A program made the position numbers and the translations under genes. From Candidatus Gastranaerophilales bacterium (lineage in GTDB: Bacteria > Cyanobacteriota > Vampirovibrionia > Gastranaerophilales > Gastranaerophilaceae): 64,000 nt of DNA. The stretch covers positions 24,676 through 88,675 of the forward strand of contig CALVHD010000006.1 in the NCBI GenBank assembly GCA_944327245.1. Direction: 5' to 3'. Within the stretch, counting starts at the first letter, position 1. Every line of letters begins with the position of its first letter. The notes under the pieces were generated by a model. It did no database searches, was not told the DNA's origin, and worked only from the letters and a program-made list of their open reading frames with translations. Positions 1 to 8,815 of the stretch are shown one piece after another.

Positions 1-436
1 TACATACAGCATATGTAAATCTTGAAAAATTTGAAGCCACAATAAATTTTGCAATTTTACCTTGCATCATTGTAGTTTTACCAAAAGCGGTATAGCCTTT
101 TTCAAATGCCAGTGTTCTTAATGAGTCTGTTATAATGCCTCTTGATAAAACTATAATAGGAATTGCAACATTTATCCAACCCAATGCGCAAAATGTTATC
201 CAAAATACATTTTCAACAATTCTGTCGCCCATAATATCCAATAACGCGCCAAAGCGAGAAGAAATATTAAATTTACGCGCAACATAACCGTCCAATCCGT
301 CAAACCACATTAAAACCGCAGTCAAGCCAAGCGCGGTATAATACGAATACGGACATTGTCTGCAAAATAATAATGCTGCCACAATAAATACAAAAAATAT
401 TCTTGATAAAGTAATAATGTTTGCCAAATTTTTCAT
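1..436 (-). CDS. pgsA: CDP-alcohol phosphatidyltransferase, probably phosphatidylglycerophosphate synthase (partial)
   Basis: Integral membrane enzyme of phospholipid synthesis; PgsA transfers glycerol-3-phosphate onto CDP-diacylglycerol. About 145 N-terminal residues are visible and the C-terminus lies beyond the left edge. The family signature DGx2ARx8Gx3Dx3D is complete from Asp49 (DGYVAR ... GALLDIMGD), with hydrophobic segments before and after it. The ATG is one base downstream of the lpxB stop, so the gene ends the lptC-lptA-lpxI-lpxB run. Family membership is clear. The exact alcohol acceptor is inferred from neighbourhood, and other CDP-alcohol transferases remain possible. Confidence 0.82.
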   Translation of the reverse strand, partial: MKNLANIITLSRIFFVFIVAALLFCRQCPYSYYTALGLTAVLMWFDGLDGYVARKFNISSRFGALLDIMGDRIVENVFWITFCALGWINVAIPIIVLSRGIITDSLRTLAFEKGYTAFGKTTMMQGKIAKFIVASNFSRFTYAVC

Positions 437-437
437 C

Positions 438-1550
438 TTATGCCTCCTCGAGCTCTTTTTTTATACTTTGCGCAACCTTTAAAACACAATGCGAATCAGT
501 CAACAACTCTTTTGTCTTTTTACAACCGTCAATAATGTATTCTCTTTTTTTATTATCATCAAGAATTTGAATAATACAATTTGCAATATTTTTAGGTGTA
601 GCTTTATACATTAAAAACTCATCAATGTAATCATTTTTTGTAATAATATTAACTAAACATGCCCTTTTAATATTTCTTACAATTAAATATATTAAATAGA
701 AAAATAAAGGTCCTCTATATGCAATCAGCATAGGTGTTTCATACATTGCAGCTTCAAGAGCAACAGTACCTGAAGCTAAAATTAGAGCATCAGAATATGC
801 AAGCAATTGATGATTTTCATCTTTTAATTCTTTATAAGGAACAGAAAAAATATTATCAGAAAGACTTTTCGCATGAGAAAAAACAAACTGAACATCCCCT
901 CTTGATTTTTCAATTAATTTTGCAGCTTTGACAAATATCTTTAATAAAAAATGAATCTCAAAGACTCTCGAACCCGGAAAAACTCCAATTAATTTTTTGT
1001 TCATATCTAAATTGTGTTTTTTAAAAAACTCAACTCGATTGTCGCATTTTGGAAGCTCGGCAACCAAAGGATGACCTACAAATTCGCAATTTATGCCCTC
1101 GCTGTCATAAAATTCTTTTTCAAAAGGAAATATTGTAAAGACCTTATCGATATTTTTTTTGATAGTTTTTAGCCTGTGCTTTCGAGAAGCCCATATTTGA
1201 GGAGGGATAAAGTAAAAAGTTTTAATTCCTGCTTTTTTTAAATGCTTTGAAATCTGGAGGTTGAACGCACCATAATCAACCAATAAAACCAAATCAGGCT
1301 TAAATTCCTCTTTCAGATATTTTACTATCTTAAGACCTAAAGACAAATGATTTAAAATTGTAGTCAAAGACAGCCCGACTTTTCCCATTTTTTTATGATT
1401 ACAGAATAATTTTACGCCCTCATTTTCAAGATTAGATTCGCCAACCCCTTCAATCACAACATCAGGACATAGTTTTTTTAATTCCCTTACTACTCCTGAA
1501 GCATGTTTATCGCCTGAATATTCTCCTGTTATTATAAAAACTTTTTTCAT
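438..1550 (-). CDS. lpxB: Lipid-A-disaccharide synthase
   Basis: Condenses UDP-2,3-diacylglucosamine with lipid X to make the lipid A disaccharide, on the cytoplasmic face of the inner membrane. The 370-residue length is normal for LpxB. The N-terminus (ITGEYSGDKHASGVVREL) carries the family's GExSGD-type motif, followed by VDYGAFNLQI, IPPQIWASRKHR, FVGHPLV and GVFPGSR, and a C-terminal sugar-nucleotide segment (LASGTVALEAA). It sits 2 bases downstream of lpxI, whose product supplies its substrate precursor, so the two are certainly co-transcribed. No missing key region is seen. Confidence 0.96.
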   Translation of the reverse strand: MKKVFIITGEYSGDKHASGVVRELKKLCPDVVIEGVGESNLENEGVKLFCNHKKMGKVGLSLTTILNHLSLGLKIVKYLKEEFKPDLVLLVDYGAFNLQISKHLKKAGIKTFYFIPPQIWASRKHRLKTIKKNIDKVFTIFPFEKEFYDSEGINCEFVGHPLVAELPKCDNRVEFFKKHNLDMNKKLIGVFPGSRVFEIHFLLKIFVKAAKLIEKSRGDVQFVFSHAKSLSDNIFSVPYKELKDENHQLLAYSDALILASGTVALEAAMYETPMLIAYRGPLFFYLIYLIVRNIKRACLVNIITKNDYIDEFLMYKATPKNIANCIIQILDDNKKREYIIDGCKKTKELLTDSHCVLKVAQSIKKELEEA

Positions 1551-1552
1551 TA

Positions 1553-2374
1553 CTATAATGCCACAATCACCATTTTATGCTTATTTGCATAATCGACCAT
1601 TTTTTCCTGATCTACAATAATTGTTTCACCGCTTTCAAGCGCTAAGACATTTGCACCGTATTTTTTCATAGTTTTAATCGTTCTTAAACCAACCGCAGGA
1701 ATATCAAAACGCTTATCTTGAGCCGGTTTTGAAACTTTAACAACAATTGCATTCTTTCTCTTTGCAAGTCGTGCACCTCGTTTTATACATCTGTCCGTGC
1801 CTTCGATTGCTTCTATCGCCATAATCATTCTATCTTTCATAACAACGGATTGACCAATATCAAGACCGCCCATTTGTTTTGCAATTTTAAACCCGTATTC
1901 TATATCGGCACTTTGTTCTTTTGTCGGCGCTAATAAAGTCAATACACCTTTTTGAATCATTAAATTTTTAATAAATATTGTTTGATCTAAAATTGTTATG
2001 CCGATATTTTCAAGCTGTTCAACAATTTTAAGCATTATTGCATCATCATTTAATTTCTTCATTTCTTTTAATAAAGCTATAGCTGTTTTTTCAAGTCTTG
2101 GGCGTTTTACCAGCATAGTTTTTGAAACCTTACCCAAAAAAGTAAGCTGTTTTATGCCTTCATTTTTAAGAAATTTCTTAATTGAATCAACCTGCCCCGG
2201 TCCATATGAAACAACTTTTGAACAATATTTTTTTAAATCTTTGCAGTTATCGGACGACAAAGAAATGCATATCACTTCAAAACCATTTTGTTTTGCACTT
2301 TTTGCCATATTTACCGGTAATTGACCATCGCCTGCAATTAAACACTGTTTATGTTCAAGTATTATATTTGACAT
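1553..2374 (-). CDS. lpxI: UDP-2,3-diacylglucosamine pyrophosphatase LpxI
   Basis: Hydrolyses UDP-2,3-diacylglucosamine to lipid X plus UMP in lipid A synthesis. LpxI replaces LpxH in many non-enteric bacteria. The protein has 273 residues, the usual family length. The N-terminal half holds an AGDGQLPVNMAKSAKQNGF segment typical of LpxI. The C-terminal half (former DUF1009) carries the family's LLAPTKEQ, GLDIGQSVVMKD, AIEAIEGTD, RGARLAKRKNAIVVKVSKP and RFDIPAVGLRTI blocks. It lies between lptA and lpxB with gaps of 2 bases on each side, placing Raetz-pathway and LPS-transport genes in one transcript. Confidence 0.94.
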   Translation of the reverse strand: MSNIILEHKQCLIAGDGQLPVNMAKSAKQNGFEVICISLSSDNCKDLKKYCSKVVSYGPGQVDSIKKFLKNEGIKQLTFLGKVSKTMLVKRPRLEKTAIALLKEMKKLNDDAIMLKIVEQLENIGITILDQTIFIKNLMIQKGVLTLLAPTKEQSADIEYGFKIAKQMGGLDIGQSVVMKDRMIMAIEAIEGTDRCIKRGARLAKRKNAIVVKVSKPAQDKRFDIPAVGLRTIKTMKKYGANVLALESGETIIVDQEKMVDYANKHKMVIVAL

Positions 2375-2376
2375 TT

Positions 2377-3360
2377 TTATAAACTAAACTCCATTTTATT
2401 GTCTTTTTCATTCGCTGAATTTTGTTCTATATTTGTTTTAACATTGCCGATTGCCTCAAAGGTTCTAGGCTGCATTGTTATTGTTATCTTATCTGCCTCA
2501 ACGGAATTTGTGCCCTTTTCAACAATTTTTGATCGGCCGATAAATATAATTTTCTCGGGCTTATTAGTCTTTGAATTAATATGCATTATTGCTTTTGGTC
2601 CGTCTGCAATATAATCACCGTAATCGACATGAACAGCACCTGCTGCCATCATTGTATTACCTTTTCTGTCGTATTGTTGGCTTCTTGCCTTAATTATTAC
2701 CCTATCGCCATTATCAAATGTAACATCCGATAATGTATTTCCGCTCACAATAATATCTTGACGAAGTTTTGAATATCTGATGTCATCACCCTTGATTATA
2801 CTTTTATCTTGTTTAACCACAGCTCTTGAGGACAACTTTAGATTATGAACATCACCCTTCTTATCCATCAAAGCATAAGCATTATCAGAAGTTGCAACCA
2901 TATCTTCATAATTAATTACAACATTTCCTATTGCTTTCATCAAACTGGTATTTGTATCATATTCCTGCATATCTGCGCTAATAATAATCGTAGGCTTCTT
3001 ATTTTCTAAAACATTTGTTTGTGCATTTCCTTGCGCAGTTATTATTTTTTTTATTAATGAAACTTTTATGATATCTGCTTTGACTTCATGCTTTTTATTA
3101 TCTTTTATCTGATAAGCATAAGGTTTATCAAAAAATGTTGCTAATGAAGGTTTTTTTGTTTGCGGTTCAAGGTCCAAATCTGCTCTTGGAGATTGAACCA
3201 CAACATCCCCAACCTGAACCTTAACATCTCCGCTAAAATATCCTTTGTTTTTATCTACATGCATTTCCTGTTTTTTAGATTCAATCGTTATTGCAAAAAC
3301 ACTGCTTGCAAAAAGAAGAACAAAAAATACTATTAAAAATTTTAAATTAATCTTTTTCAT
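2377..3360 (-). CDS. lptA: LptA/OstA-like LPS-transport protein
   Basis: Periplasmic bridge-type protein that would carry LPS from the inner membrane to the outer membrane. A hydrophobic signal peptide ends near an FAI junction at about residue 25. The rest is beta-strand-rich repeats of the OstA type: YFSGDVKVQVGDVVVQSPRADLDL, then sections resembling 'GNVVINYEDMVATSDNAYAL' and 'AAGAVHVDYGDYIADGPKAIM'. At about 327 residues it is longer than E. coli LptA, suggesting extra jelly-roll units. I prefer the ATG at 3360 to the TTG two codons upstream. It follows lptC by 21 bases and overlaps no neighbour. LptA is favoured by context, although LptD-type N-domains share this fold. Confidence 0.85.
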   Translation of the reverse strand: MKKINLKFLIVFFVLLFASSVFAITIESKKQEMHVDKNKGYFSGDVKVQVGDVVVQSPRADLDLEPQTKKPSLATFFDKPYAYQIKDNKKHEVKADIIKVSLIKKIITAQGNAQTNVLENKKPTIIISADMQEYDTNTSLMKAIGNVVINYEDMVATSDNAYALMDKKGDVHNLKLSSRAVVKQDKSIIKGDDIRYSKLRQDIIVSGNTLSDVTFDNGDRVIIKARSQQYDRKGNTMMAAGAVHVDYGDYIADGPKAIMHINSKTNKPEKIIFIGRSKIVEKGTNSVEADKITITMQPRTFEAIGNVKTNIEQNSANEKDNKMEFSL

Positions 3361-3381
3361 ATTCAATAATCTAACATAAAA

Positions 3382-3972
3382 TCACAACTGTGTATATTTT
3401 TTCTTGGACTCATCATCGGCATATATTTTTGTTTTTGTATTTTCCATAATCTTAAAATTGGTTAAAGTAGAATTAAAAACCGCTTTTTTTGATTTTGCAA
3501 CCAATTTATCGTCATGGATAAATTGAACATTTCCGTTTGCCAAAATATCCTTATCTTCCCCTTGCCATATTAATTCATCAGCATATAACTGCGAACCGTC
3601 TTTTCCAACAAAAAGATTATCTCCGTTTAAAACAACTTTTTTTGTTTTTTCATCATAAGTACCCTTATTGGACCTAAAGCTTACAACGACATTTCCGTCT
3701 TTATCGTAAAAATTACCTATAACATCATTCAACAGCACACTATTATATTCGGAATTATATTCACCTGATTTAGCATAAAATTCCCAATATTTTTTCTGAT
3801 CTTGAGTTTCGGTTACAATTATATTTTTGACTATAGCATGCTGATTTTTCATCGACTCATCGCCGGAGTTTTTCCTGACAGTTCTTGTTATAAACCAAGA
3901 CCAAACTACTCCCCATCCGATTAGTAAAATCATAGCAAGCACAAAAAACTTAACTATTTTTTTTCTTTTCAT
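3382..3972 (-). CDS. lptC: LptC-like LPS-transport protein
   Basis: Single-pass inner-membrane component of the Lpt bridge (YrbK/LptC family). It hands LPS from the LptBFG extractor to LptA. A basic N-terminus (MKRKK) is followed by one transmembrane helix (about residues 8-27) and a roughly 165-residue periplasmic domain. Strand motifs there are typical of LptC: KKYWEFYAKSGEYN, GTYDEKTKKVVLNGDN, ADELIWQGEDKDILANGNVQF and VAKSKKAVFN. It is the first gene of the envelope cluster. Upstream, about 70 bases separate it from an unrelated small gene, so a promoter probably lies there. Confidence 0.85.
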   Translation of the reverse strand: MKRKKIVKFFVLAMILLIGWGVVWSWFITRTVRKNSGDESMKNQHAIVKNIIVTETQDQKKYWEFYAKSGEYNSEYNSVLLNDVIGNFYDKDGNVVVSFRSNKGTYDEKTKKVVLNGDNLFVGKDGSQLYADELIWQGEDKDILANGNVQFIHDDKLVAKSKKAVFNSTLTNFKIMENTKTKIYADDESKKKYTQL

Positions 3973-4042
3973 AGAAAAATAATAGCATAAATATTGATAA
4001 AATATTATAAGGTTAAGTGTCTTTTACAATATTTTTGCAATT

Positions 4043-4474
4043 TTAATCTTGTTTAAAATCTTGTTCTTGTTCTATTTGAACCTCACGAGGCGAATTGAGG
4101 TGTGTATAAAGGCTTCCAAGAGTAATTTTGCTGATTTCATCATCGCTTTCACCGTTTGAATCTGAACCAAACATAACCATTAATTTATTCAATTCGTCTT
4201 CGTCGATAATATCAGCAGAATCTCCTTCTGAATCAATATTTAAGACTTCCCAGCATGCATTTGCAATATCTTCATCAAGACCGATTTCGCTGATTCTTTG
4301 CAAAAAATCATCCTTTGTTGCGCCCGCTTGAAGCCCTTCATCACCAAAAATTGATTCGCTTCTTTTGCTTTCTTTTCCAAAATGAACCGCATCATTTTGA
4401 CCCATAGCCTCTTTTAGTTCTGCTACAGAATTAAAACTACCCACTCCGCTTATATTTGAAATGTTGTCACTCAT
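4043..4474 (-). CDS. Small acidic protein with an EF-hand-like loop
   Basis: A 143-residue acidic protein without signal peptide or membrane segment; I do not recognise its family. The stretch NIDSEGDSADIIDEDEL (about residues 90-106) resembles a calcium-binding EF-hand loop with an insertion, ending in the expected acidic-Glu-Leu position. The preceding helix-like region contains ISEIGLDEDIANACWEVL. The ATG at 4474 has AAGG eight bases upstream. The in-frame ATG at 4489 has no ribosome-binding site, so I chose the shorter form. It stands alone, with spacers of about 70-100 bases on both sides. Calcium binding is a suggestion only. Confidence 0.6.
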   Translation of the reverse strand: MSDNISNISGVGSFNSVAELKEAMGQNDAVHFGKESKRSESIFGDEGLQAGATKDDFLQRISEIGLDEDIANACWEVLNIDSEGDSADIIDEDELNKLMVMFGSDSNGESDDEISKITLGSLYTHLNSPREVQIEQEQDFKQD

Positions 4475-4570
4475 ACCATATACCTTCATTCATATCTACA
4501 GTATGGAATACGACATAAAACATCAAAAACTTAAAATTTAAAATAAATAAATTTACATAAATTAACAAAA

Positions 4571-5380
4571 TTAACCGACAGATTTAACCAAAATTTTAGC
4601 TAACGTATTTGAACACGAAATAAATTCATCTTTACTCATTCTTTTAATATTCAACGGGGTCCAAGAATTATGCAGCAAAATTAAACCATTGCTATTTTTA
4701 AAAACAAAATCCGAAAAATCATTTTCAAAATAAAATTCCAAATATCTTTTCAACTGATTTTCCTGCCTAGATTGAACTAATAATTCAGGCATGCAAAAAT
4801 TTTCATCACGTTTTATTGGTAAAAAATCATTGGTATTGTTTACTTTATCAATAATAGGATTTAAAATATCATTTCCTAAATACGCCCAAGAGCTTAGTTT
4901 TTTATAAAGACTACTTTTGAAAAATCTCAAAAAAAACTTTGAAAATTTACCATATTTAAACGCCTTTTTATGAAAATATACGCGTTTTTTTATTCTTTTA
5001 AACCACATATCCAAGATTTTTGATTCTTTCTTGGCTTTAATAAAGCATATATGCGGAAAAATAATAGAAAAATCTGCTTCAAGGTTAAAAAATTTGTTTG
5101 CTTCAAAAGAAGTTAATATCGTATCTGTATCCATCCAAATACCGCCAAATTTTTTCAAAACAGCACACCTGATTGCATCAGATTGAATAGTCAGCGAAAA
5201 ATTCTTGAAAAAATAATCATCAAAAAAATCTTTATCCAGATAATCAAAAAGGTTTGAATAATTTAAAACAACAATTTGATAATTCGGAAGATATTTTTTC
5301 CAAGTTTCAAAGCATAATTCTAAATATTGCGGAACGCTGTTTTTTGGCTCCCAAAATGTATAAATTTTATTTTTTTGCAT
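4571..5380 (-). CDS. DXD-type sugar transferase (Gly_transf_sug/capsular polysaccharide family)
   Basis: Likely retaining glycosyltransferase of the family that includes Och1-like and capsular enzymes (PF04488/PF05704 type). The opening KIYTFWEPKNSVPQYLELCFETWKKYLPNYQI is a family-typical start. The DXD metal/nucleotide motif is seen in AVLKKFGGIWMDTDTI at about residues 95-105. Near the C-terminus LILLHNSWTP is also typical. The 269-residue length is normal. It is the last gene of the glycan operon and overlaps the upstream GT2 gene by 14 bases. The sugar donor cannot be read from the sequence. Confidence 0.85.
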   Translation of the reverse strand: MQKNKIYTFWEPKNSVPQYLELCFETWKKYLPNYQIVVLNYSNLFDYLDKDFFDDYFFKNFSLTIQSDAIRCAVLKKFGGIWMDTDTILTSFEANKFFNLEADFSIIFPHICFIKAKKESKILDMWFKRIKKRVYFHKKAFKYGKFSKFFLRFFKSSLYKKLSSWAYLGNDILNPIIDKVNNTNDFLPIKRDENFCMPELLVQSRQENQLKRYLEFYFENDFSDFVFKNSNGLILLHNSWTPLNIKRMSKDEFISCSNTLAKILVKSVG

Positions 5381-6053
5381 TTTTACCTTTTATATTTTTT
5401 TTTGACAATTTTATCCGCAAAAGCTTTGCATAATCCTTAAATTCTTTTGTTCTGTTTGTTTTGCTGTAATTGTTATCATGAATTCTGCGATTACTTGAAA
5501 TAAAATTAATTTTTTTGGTTTTAATATTTTGTTTGTTTAACTTATCTGTCAGAGATATAATTTCGCCTGCAGTTATATTTTCATCAAAAAATCCAATTTT
5601 ATTAAAAACCTCTCTTTTAAATAGCATTGCCCCTGCCAAACAACCATAATAAGACTCTTTTTTAATTGATTGATTTTGATTTTTAATATCGGGAGAAATA
5701 AAATCTTTAATTTTTGCAATCACAACTTCAATTGTATCGTCCTTTTCAAATTCATTAATCATTGTTTTTAGAGCATTTGAAGTTAAAACATCATCATGGT
5801 CACAAAAAATTATATAATCGCCGCAAGCCGCTTTAAGCCCCGTATTTTTAGCTGCAACTTGTCCTATTGAAACTGAATGGACAACCACATTACAACCGAA
5901 ACTTTTTGCAATCATTTTTGTATTATCAATCGAACCATCATCAACAACAATAATTTCAGTATTCATTTTTTGATTAATTATACTCAAAATAGCTTCTTTA
6001 ATGTAATTTTCTCCATTTTTAACAGGCATTACTACAGAGATTTTATTATCCAT
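5367..6053 (-). CDS. Family 2 glycosyltransferase
   Basis: GT-A fold glycosyltransferase that would act at the cytoplasmic membrane on a surface glycan. It begins with the GT2 hallmark (KISVVMPVKNGENYIKEAILSI), followed by EIIVVDDGSIDNT and the metal-binding DHDD (YIIFCDHDDVLTSNALKTM). At 228 residues it is a minimal single-domain enzyme with no membrane helix. It overlaps the preceding reductase gene by 8 bases and the following sugar transferase by 14, which implies translational coupling. The acceptor and donor are unknown. Confidence 0.88.
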   Translation of the reverse strand: MDNKISVVMPVKNGENYIKEAILSIINQKMNTEIIVVDDGSIDNTKMIAKSFGCNVVVHSVSIGQVAAKNTGLKAACGDYIIFCDHDDVLTSNALKTMINEFEKDDTIEVVIAKIKDFISPDIKNQNQSIKKESYYGCLAGAMLFKREVFNKIGFFDENITAGEIISLTDKLNKQNIKTKKINFISSNRRIHDNNYSKTNRTKEFKDYAKLLRIKLSKKNIKGKNAKK

Positions 6054-7101
6054 TTTCGCTCCATATTGCTTGGTTATAGTATTTTATCTTTGCCTTGCAA
6101 ATTGGAATATTAAATAAATAATATACAACTTCATTGGCATTTTTTCTGATTATTTTAAAAAAAGGAATTACCCCAAAAAGTTTAAAGTTCTTACTATAAG
6201 TTCTGTTAATATAATTTTCCAATATTGAAAAATATCTTGATTTTGATAAATCACCAACCAAAACAGCCTCATCAAGACGAATACCGTTATAACAAGGTTT
6301 AATGCTGTTTAATTTTTTCATATCTTCATCAGACAATTCAAAATTCCAAATTTGATAATTTGAATTAATTCTATCTATATTACAAGATTTAACAACAAGC
6401 GCATTTCCACTTTGAATATTCCACCTCAACGCAATCTGAGCAGGTGTTTTAGAATATTTTAAAGCTAACGATTTAACAGTCTTGTCTTCAAGGACTTTGC
6501 CCTTGTTTAAGGGCGACCACGCCATGATTTTTATATTTCTTTCAAGACAAGGCTCAACTGCTTCTTTATTTTTATATTGAGGATGTAATTCAACCTGATG
6601 AACCATAGGAAGTATTTTACCTGAATTAAAAACAACATCAAAATATGGCCATCTAAAATTAGAAATTCCAATTGCTCTTGTTTTTTTATTATTATAAAGT
6701 TCTTCCATTGCACGCCAAGAATATGCTATATCTTTTCTCCATGAAGGCCATTCACAAAAAGGATGATGCAGTAAAAATAAATCAATGTAATCAAGTCCCA
6801 GTTTTTTTAAACTTTGTTCAAAACTATTCAACGTTTCTTCATACCCCGGAAAAAACCAATGGGATTTAGTAATTATAAACAATTCTTCTCTTTTTACAAT
6901 TCCATCATCAATACATTTTTTAATTGCACGTCCAATATCATTTTCATTTTTATAAATTGCAGCAGTATCAATAGCTCTATACCCTGCCTTAATGGCACTA
7001 ATAACGGCTTCATATGCCATATCGCCGCTAAGATAATCAGTACCAAAACCCAAAATAGGCATTTTAACACCGTTGTATAATTTTACAAATTTATCAAACA
7101 T
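6046..7101 (-). CDS. Aldo/keto reductase with a glycosyltransferase-like C-terminal tail
   Basis: NAD(P)H-dependent oxidoreductase of the AKR superfamily. Residues 1-270 are a standard AKR barrel: GYRAIDTAAIYKNE (catalytic Asp and Tyr), IITKSHW (Lys), DLFLLHHPF (His), AIGISNF, and a coenzyme segment ALVVKSCNIDRI. The last 60 or so residues are not AKR. They contain two tandem units, FKLFGVIPFFKI and YYLFNIPICKAK, resembling the 'LFGIPIxKI' tails common on LPS glycosyltransferases. Embedded in a glycan operon (8-base overlap downstream, 4-base gap upstream), it may reduce a sugar or a glycan-linked carbonyl. The role is inferred. Confidence 0.83.
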   Translation of the reverse strand: MFDKFVKLYNGVKMPILGFGTDYLSGDMAYEAVISAIKAGYRAIDTAAIYKNENDIGRAIKKCIDDGIVKREELFIITKSHWFFPGYEETLNSFEQSLKKLGLDYIDLFLLHHPFCEWPSWRKDIAYSWRAMEELYNNKKTRAIGISNFRWPYFDVVFNSGKILPMVHQVELHPQYKNKEAVEPCLERNIKIMAWSPLNKGKVLEDKTVKSLALKYSKTPAQIALRWNIQSGNALVVKSCNIDRINSNYQIWNFELSDEDMKKLNSIKPCYNGIRLDEAVLVGDLSKSRYFSILENYINRTYSKNFKLFGVIPFFKIIRKNANEVVYYLFNIPICKAKIKYYNQAIWSENG

Positions 7102-7105
7102 AATT

Positions 7106-8815
7106 TTACTTTGTCCTCATTTTTTTAATTATCATACATTGATAAAGTTTGTTCAATTTTTTAATCCAAACTTCGCAATTTTTTTCTATTTTATATTTTT
7201 TTATTATATCAATTTGTTTGATTAATCGAGAGTAAATTATTTTTTTGTCATCAGGCAAAATTATATTATTTTCTATAAAATCAACCGTAAAATCGACGTA
7301 TTTGAAAAAATCTTGAAGCTTTTTTTCGTCATAAAAAGAATTCAGCTCTTCTTTTTTCTTATTATAAAAATAGCAACCATCATTGCAAATTTTGATATCA
7401 TTACAATAAAACACTGCTTTAAAAATAAAAATAATATCTTCACAAATACTCAAATCTTCGGGAAAAAATATTTCATTTTTCAATAAAAAATCTTTTCTGT
7501 AAATTGCAGTTGTAAACTGAGCCCAAAAATTGTATTTATTTTCTAAAATTAATTCATTTTGCATCCATATATCGGTATTTAAATCATCATACATAACTCT
7601 AAGATCGGCACCTTTTAATATGTCCTTTTTGTCTTGATTGTACAATTTTTCAAAAAAATCTAAATCAACAAAATCATCTGAATCAACAAAACCGATATAT
7701 TCCCCTTTAGCTTCTTTTATTGCAGTATTTCTTGAAAATGCAGCTCCTTTGTTTTTTTTAAAATTAATTATTTTAATTCTTTTATCAAAAGAAGAATACT
7801 CATTTAAAATTTCAGAAGAATTATCAACTGAACCATCGTTTACACAAATAATTTCAATATCGGATAATGTTTGGTTAATTAAAGAATCTAAACATCTTCT
7901 CAGTGCAAACTCGGCATTATATATCGGTACAACAACAGAAACTTTTGGATTATTTACAATTATTTTAGATTTATTTTCATATAATTTTAAAACCTGAAGC
8001 TGATGTTTAGTTTTATATTTGCAATCAATTTTATCTTTTAAACCGACTTTTTTAGCATAATACCAAAATAAATTATAATCTCGATATTCATTAATACAAA
8101 GATTTTGAGCTAAATGCCAAGGTTTTATCGGGTTATAATAATGACGAACGATTTCACAATCATGAGGTATCATAGAATTAAAACAAACAGGCAATTTCAT
8201 ATAATTATTTTCAAAAAATTTATTAAAAACATCTTGGTCATTACAAGGCAAATTTCCACGATATTTTTTTTCAATTTCAAATAATTTTTCAGTGATATTT
8301 TCCTTGCGCCATTTTTCTAAATTAATTAACAAAACGCCGCAATTAAAATAATCAGAAAAAATATCCATATTTAAATTTTTCTTTAATTTTGAAATATAGA
8401 GCTTATTTCCCTGATCAACAACAGCACCTATAATAAAATCTTTTAAATCTATATTAAAGAGCCTTGAAATATCACCTTTTAAAATAATATCTATGTCTAA
8501 ATAAATAGCTTTATCAATATTTAAAAATAAATCCGCGATAATAAACCTAAAATAAGTTGCTTTAGTAATGTAACTTTCAACAACAAAATCGCCAAAAAAT
8601 TTATCATAATCTATTTTTACAAATTCACAAGAAAAATTATTAAATATTTTCTTTAATTTTAATATCTCTTCTTTATTTTGCTTTTCTATTCCGCCATCTA
8701 AAATATAAAATTCACAGAAATTATCAGTATTATCACAAATGCTGGCAATTAAAACAGGAATATAAAAAGCATAATTGTTATCTGAAGATAAAAATATCGG
8801 AATTCTATTTTTCAT
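7106..8815 (-). CDS. Bifunctional glycosyltransferase: GT8 domain fused to GT2 domain
   Basis: A 569-residue fusion. Residues 1-270 are GT8 (LPS galactosyl/glucosyltransferase type): IFLSSDNNYAFYIPVLIASI, AIYLDIDIILKGDIS (DXD), DYFNCGVLLINLEKWR, LPCNDQDVFN and KPWHLAQN. From about residue 290 a GT2 domain begins (KVSVVVPIYNAEFALRRCLDSL, CVNDGSVDNS, GFVDSDDFVDLDFF). A 231-bp stretch of the GT2 part (7644-7874) is almost identical to the separate GT2 gene at 9703-10686. Two successive transfers to the same glycan are plausible. It overlaps the upstream GT8 gene by 11 bases. Substrates are unknown. Confidence 0.9.
   Translation of the reverse strand: MKNRIPIFLSSDNNYAFYIPVLIASICDNTDNFCEFYILDGGIEKQNKEEILKLKKIFNNFSCEFVKIDYDKFFGDFVVESYITKATYFRFIIADLFLNIDKAIYLDIDIILKGDISRLFNIDLKDFIIGAVVDQGNKLYISKLKKNLNMDIFSDYFNCGVLLINLEKWRKENITEKLFEIEKKYRGNLPCNDQDVFNKFFENNYMKLPVCFNSMIPHDCEIVRHYYNPIKPWHLAQNLCINEYRDYNLFWYYAKKVGLKDKIDCKYKTKHQLQVLKLYENKSKIIVNNPKVSVVVPIYNAEFALRRCLDSLINQTLSDIEIICVNDGSVDNSSEILNEYSSFDKRIKIINFKKNKGAAFSRNTAIKEAKGEYIGFVDSDDFVDLDFFEKLYNQDKKDILKGADLRVMYDDLNTDIWMQNELILENKYNFWAQFTTAIYRKDFLLKNEIFFPEDLSICEDIIFIFKAVFYCNDIKICNDGCYFYNKKKEELNSFYDEKKLQDFFKYVDFTVDFIENNIILPDDKKIIYSRLIKQIDIIKKYKIEKNCEVWIKKLNKLYQCMIIKKMRTK
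7644..7874 (-). repeat. 231-bp near-identical direct repeat, copy 1 (GT2 core)
   Basis: This segment of the GT8-GT2 fusion gene matches 10379-10609 at all but three positions that I can see, in the same orientation and reading frame, 2,735 bp away. It encodes the LSDIEIICVNDGSVDNS to DLDFFEKLY part of the GT2 domain. Outside the block the two genes diverge quickly, so this looks like recent duplication or gene conversion rather than conserved function alone. Confidence 0.93.
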
